DNA from: Ectothiorhodospiraceae bacterium
GTDB taxonomy: Bacteria; Pseudomonadota; Gammaproteobacteria; Nitrococcales; Aquisalimonadaceae
Length of the DNA stretch: 33,185 nucleotides
Reading direction: 5' to 3'
NCBI GenBank assembly: GCA_007130525.1
Contig: SLSJ01000123.1
Coordinates: forward strand, 1 to 33,185
The stretch's first letter is position 1; each line of letters starts with the position of its first letter. Under the pieces are notes generated by a model. The model saw nothing but the letters and a program-made list of their open reading frames with translations. It ran no database searches and had not been told where the DNA came from. Positions 31,090 to 33,185 of the stretch are shown piece by piece. The translations under genes were made by a program, and so were the position numbers.

Positions 31090-31584
31090 TCAAGAATCAA
31101 AGTCAGGAGCAGAAAGCGATCCGTCGAATCGTTGCAGGAGACGCTCCCCGGCGCTGGAGGTGGCACTCAACTCCGCGCGCCGTCCCTCGGCCATGTAAGT
31201 CAGGCTTATATGGAGGTCCGCGGCCGGCAGACTGTCGGCTGCCTGCTCCGGCCACTCCACCAGCACCAGGACCGGCGCCACCATTGACTCGCGTAGTCCC
31301 AGATAGTCCATCTCTTCGGGATCCGACAGCCGGTAAAGGTCCAGATGAAGGACTCGCAGCCGCCCCAGGTCGTAAGGCTCCATCAGCGTGTAGGTGGGAC
31401 TGCGAACCGGCCCTCTGTGACCGAGCGCTCGTATCAGACCGCGAGCAACGCAGGTTTTGCCCGCGCCGAGTTCTCCCCGGAGATGCAGCACAAGGATGGG
31501 TTCATCCGCGCACGCATCGGCAAGTCGCGCACCCAGCGCCTCGGTGGCCGCGGCATCGGCCAGGTGCAGCGTGCGTGTCAGCAT
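31090..31584 (-). CDS. tsaE: tRNA t6A biosynthesis ATPase TsaE
   Basis: LRGELGAGKTCVARGLIRALGHRGPVRSPTYTLMEPYDLGRLRVLHLDLYRLSDPEEMDYLGL. Confidence 0.96.
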   Translation of the reverse strand: MLTRTLHLADAAATEALGARLADACADEPILVLHLRGELGAGKTCVARGLIRALGHRGPVRSPTYTLMEPYDLGRLRVLHLDLYRLSDPEEMDYLGLRESMVAPVLVLVEWPEQAADSLPAADLHISLTYMAEGRRAELSATSSAGERLLQRFDGSLSAPDFDS

Positions 31585-33065
31585 TACGGGTTGACCAGGA
31601 GGCGAATCACGGGCGGCAGGTCGCTCGCCAGCAGTCCGCGTTCCCCTTCCTTCAGGGCGAGACGGTCAGCGGCTCCGGCATGCACGCACACGGCGAGGAC
31701 AGCAGCCTCGAAAGGCGAGTGGCCCTGGGCGAGAAACCCCGCCACGACCCCGGCCAGCACATCACCGGTACCGCCACTGGCGAGTCCCGGGTTACCCCCG
31801 TGACATACCCTCGGCGTCTGCCCCACCGTTCCGACAATACTTCCGGCGCCTTTCAGCACAACCGTTCCGCCGTAACGCTCCAGCAGCGCCTCGACGGCAG
31901 CAAAGCGGTCGGCCTGGACATCCGCGGTGGTGACATCAAGCAACCTCGCGGCCTCGCCCGGATGCGGCGTGAGCACCCGGTCATGGCGGCGACCCGGCTC
32001 CTCCGCCAGCAGATTGAGTGCGTCCGCATCAAGCACCATCGGCATATCACGGGCAAGGGTGTCGGCAAACAGAGTCCGGCCCCAGTCGCCGCGGCCAAGT
32101 CCCGGGCCGATCAACAGCACCGACGCACGTCGTGCGGGGGCCTCCAGGTCGGCGGCACCTTCCACGGCGTGAGTCATCAGTTCCGGTTGCGCGGCGAGCA
32201 ACCCGGCGACATGGCGCTCACGGGTGGCAACGGACACCAGCCCCGCACCCGCGCGCAGCGCACCGCGTCCGGCCAGTAGCGCGGCGCCGCCCATGCCATG
32301 GTCTCCGCCCACCAACAAGACGTGCCCGTACGCACCCTTGTGCGCATCGCGACTTCGGGGACGAAGGACGTGGTCCAGATCGTGGTAATCCACCCGCAGC
32401 GCGGCGGGCTGCTGCTCTCTGAGCACGGCCTCCGGCACATCCAGATCACGGTAGTGCAGACGGCCCGTGCAGGCCGGGCCGGAACCGGTGAAAAGGCCGC
32501 GCTTGAGGCCGATGAAGGTCACGGTCGCAGAAGCGCGCACGGCCGTGCCGAGCACCGTTCCAGTATCACTGTGAAGGCCTGAAGGCACATCCACGGCCAG
32601 CACCGGCGCCGCAGCCTCGTTGATTGCATCCACCGCCTCCCGCCAGGGACCCTCCAGAGCGCGATCCAGTCCGGTGCCGAACAGCGCGTCCACCAGCACA
32701 AGGTCGTCCTCATCGGGCAGGCCAGCAAAGGCCTCATGCCGCCCACCGGCATCGACGTAGCGCCGATAGACGGTTGCGGCGTCACCCTTGATCCGGCTTA
32801 CATCGCCCAACTGGTGAACGGTGACATCAAGCCCTTCACGCAGGGCAAGGAAGGCGACCACAAAGCCGTCACCACCGTTGTTGCCAGTCCCGCAGACCAC
32901 GCGCAGCCGCCGGCTGTGCGGCCAGGTGCCGCGCAGCACGCGGTAGGCCTCGGCACCTGCCCGATCCATCAGTGACAGGCCGGATACGCCATGCTCCCGG
33001 ATCGCGCTTCGATCCATGGCGGCCACCTGGTCCGGTCTGTAGAGCTCATGGGGCAGTTGTGTCAT
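31584..33065 (-). CDS. nnr: Bifunctional NAD(P)H-hydrate epimerase / ADP-dependent NAD(P)H-hydrate dehydratase
   Basis: YjeF_N (VVCGTGNNGGDGFVVAFLAL) fused to a carbohydrate-kinase-like domain (GPGLGRGDWGRTLF, LTPHPGEAARLL, GGTGDVLAGVVAGFLAQG). Start at MTQLPH. Confidence 0.97.
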   Translation of the reverse strand: MTQLPHELYRPDQVAAMDRSAIREHGVSGLSLMDRAGAEAYRVLRGTWPHSRRLRVVCGTGNNGGDGFVVAFLALREGLDVTVHQLGDVSRIKGDAATVYRRYVDAGGRHEAFAGLPDEDDLVLVDALFGTGLDRALEGPWREAVDAINEAAAPVLAVDVPSGLHSDTGTVLGTAVRASATVTFIGLKRGLFTGSGPACTGRLHYRDLDVPEAVLREQQPAALRVDYHDLDHVLRPRSRDAHKGAYGHVLLVGGDHGMGGAALLAGRGALRAGAGLVSVATRERHVAGLLAAQPELMTHAVEGAADLEAPARRASVLLIGPGLGRGDWGRTLFADTLARDMPMVLDADALNLLAEEPGRRHDRVLTPHPGEAARLLDVTTADVQADRFAAVEALLERYGGTVVLKGAGSIVGTVGQTPRVCHGGNPGLASGGTGDVLAGVVAGFLAQGHSPFEAAVLAVCVHAGAADRLALKEGERGLLASDLPPVIRLLVNP

Positions 33066-33157
33066 GGGCTGCAGTATACTGCAGGGAACCCACACTTGGC
33101 CGCCTGGCCCCGTTTTCCGGCGCCAGCCACCGACCGTACACTGAGTAGCATGACTAG

Positions 33158-33185
33158 CCCGCATATCTCACCGCCCTTCTACTAC
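33158..33185 (+). repeat. MITE-like dispersed repeat, copy 4 (truncated by window end)
   Basis: CCCGCATATCTCACCGCCCTTCTACTAC matches the first 28 nt of copies 2/3 (with the copy 1 form of the terminal repeat); left flank CTAG (33154-33157). Confidence 0.88.

Overview
The window is a GC-rich gammaproteobacterial chromosome segment made almost entirely of housekeeping genes. Nearly everything is on the minus strand; only folD and one tRNA-Leu are on the plus strand. Gene order from the left: tRNA-Asp(GTC), tRNA-Val(TAC), hupB, lon, clpX, clpP, tig, a tRNA cluster Leu(TAG)/Lys(CTT)/His(GTG)/Arg(TCT)/Pro(TGG), folD(+), radA, alr, dnaB, rplI, a DUF2232-like membrane protein, rpsR, rpsF, rlmB, rnr, tRNA-Leu(CAG)(+), purA, hisZ, a DUF2065 protein, hflC, hflK, hflX, hfq, miaA, mutL, an amiB/amiC-type amidase, tsaE and nnr. 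I found no CRISPR, phage, toxin-antitoxin or defence system. The main non-housekeeping signal is a dispersed ~175-bp repeat: three full copies (8973-9148, 13650-13824, 15815-15989) and a fourth cut by the window end (33158-33185). It has 18-bp terminal inverted repeats (CCCGCATATCTCACCGCC ... GGCGGTGAGATATGCGGG) and YTAR-type flanks (TTAA, CTAG, TTAG) that look like 4-bp target-site duplications. In two copies the flanking tetranucleotide contains the stop codon of the neighbouring gene (radA TAA, rlmB TAG). It looks like a MITE-like non-autonomous element that tends to land on stop codons. Other observations are a strong sigma-32-like promoter upstream of lon with a flanking inverted repeat, endonuclease-type motifs in MutL, an unassigned small ORF between miaA and hfq, and a perfect AT-rich palindrome overlapping a candidate promoter of the amidase-mutL-miaA-hfq operon.
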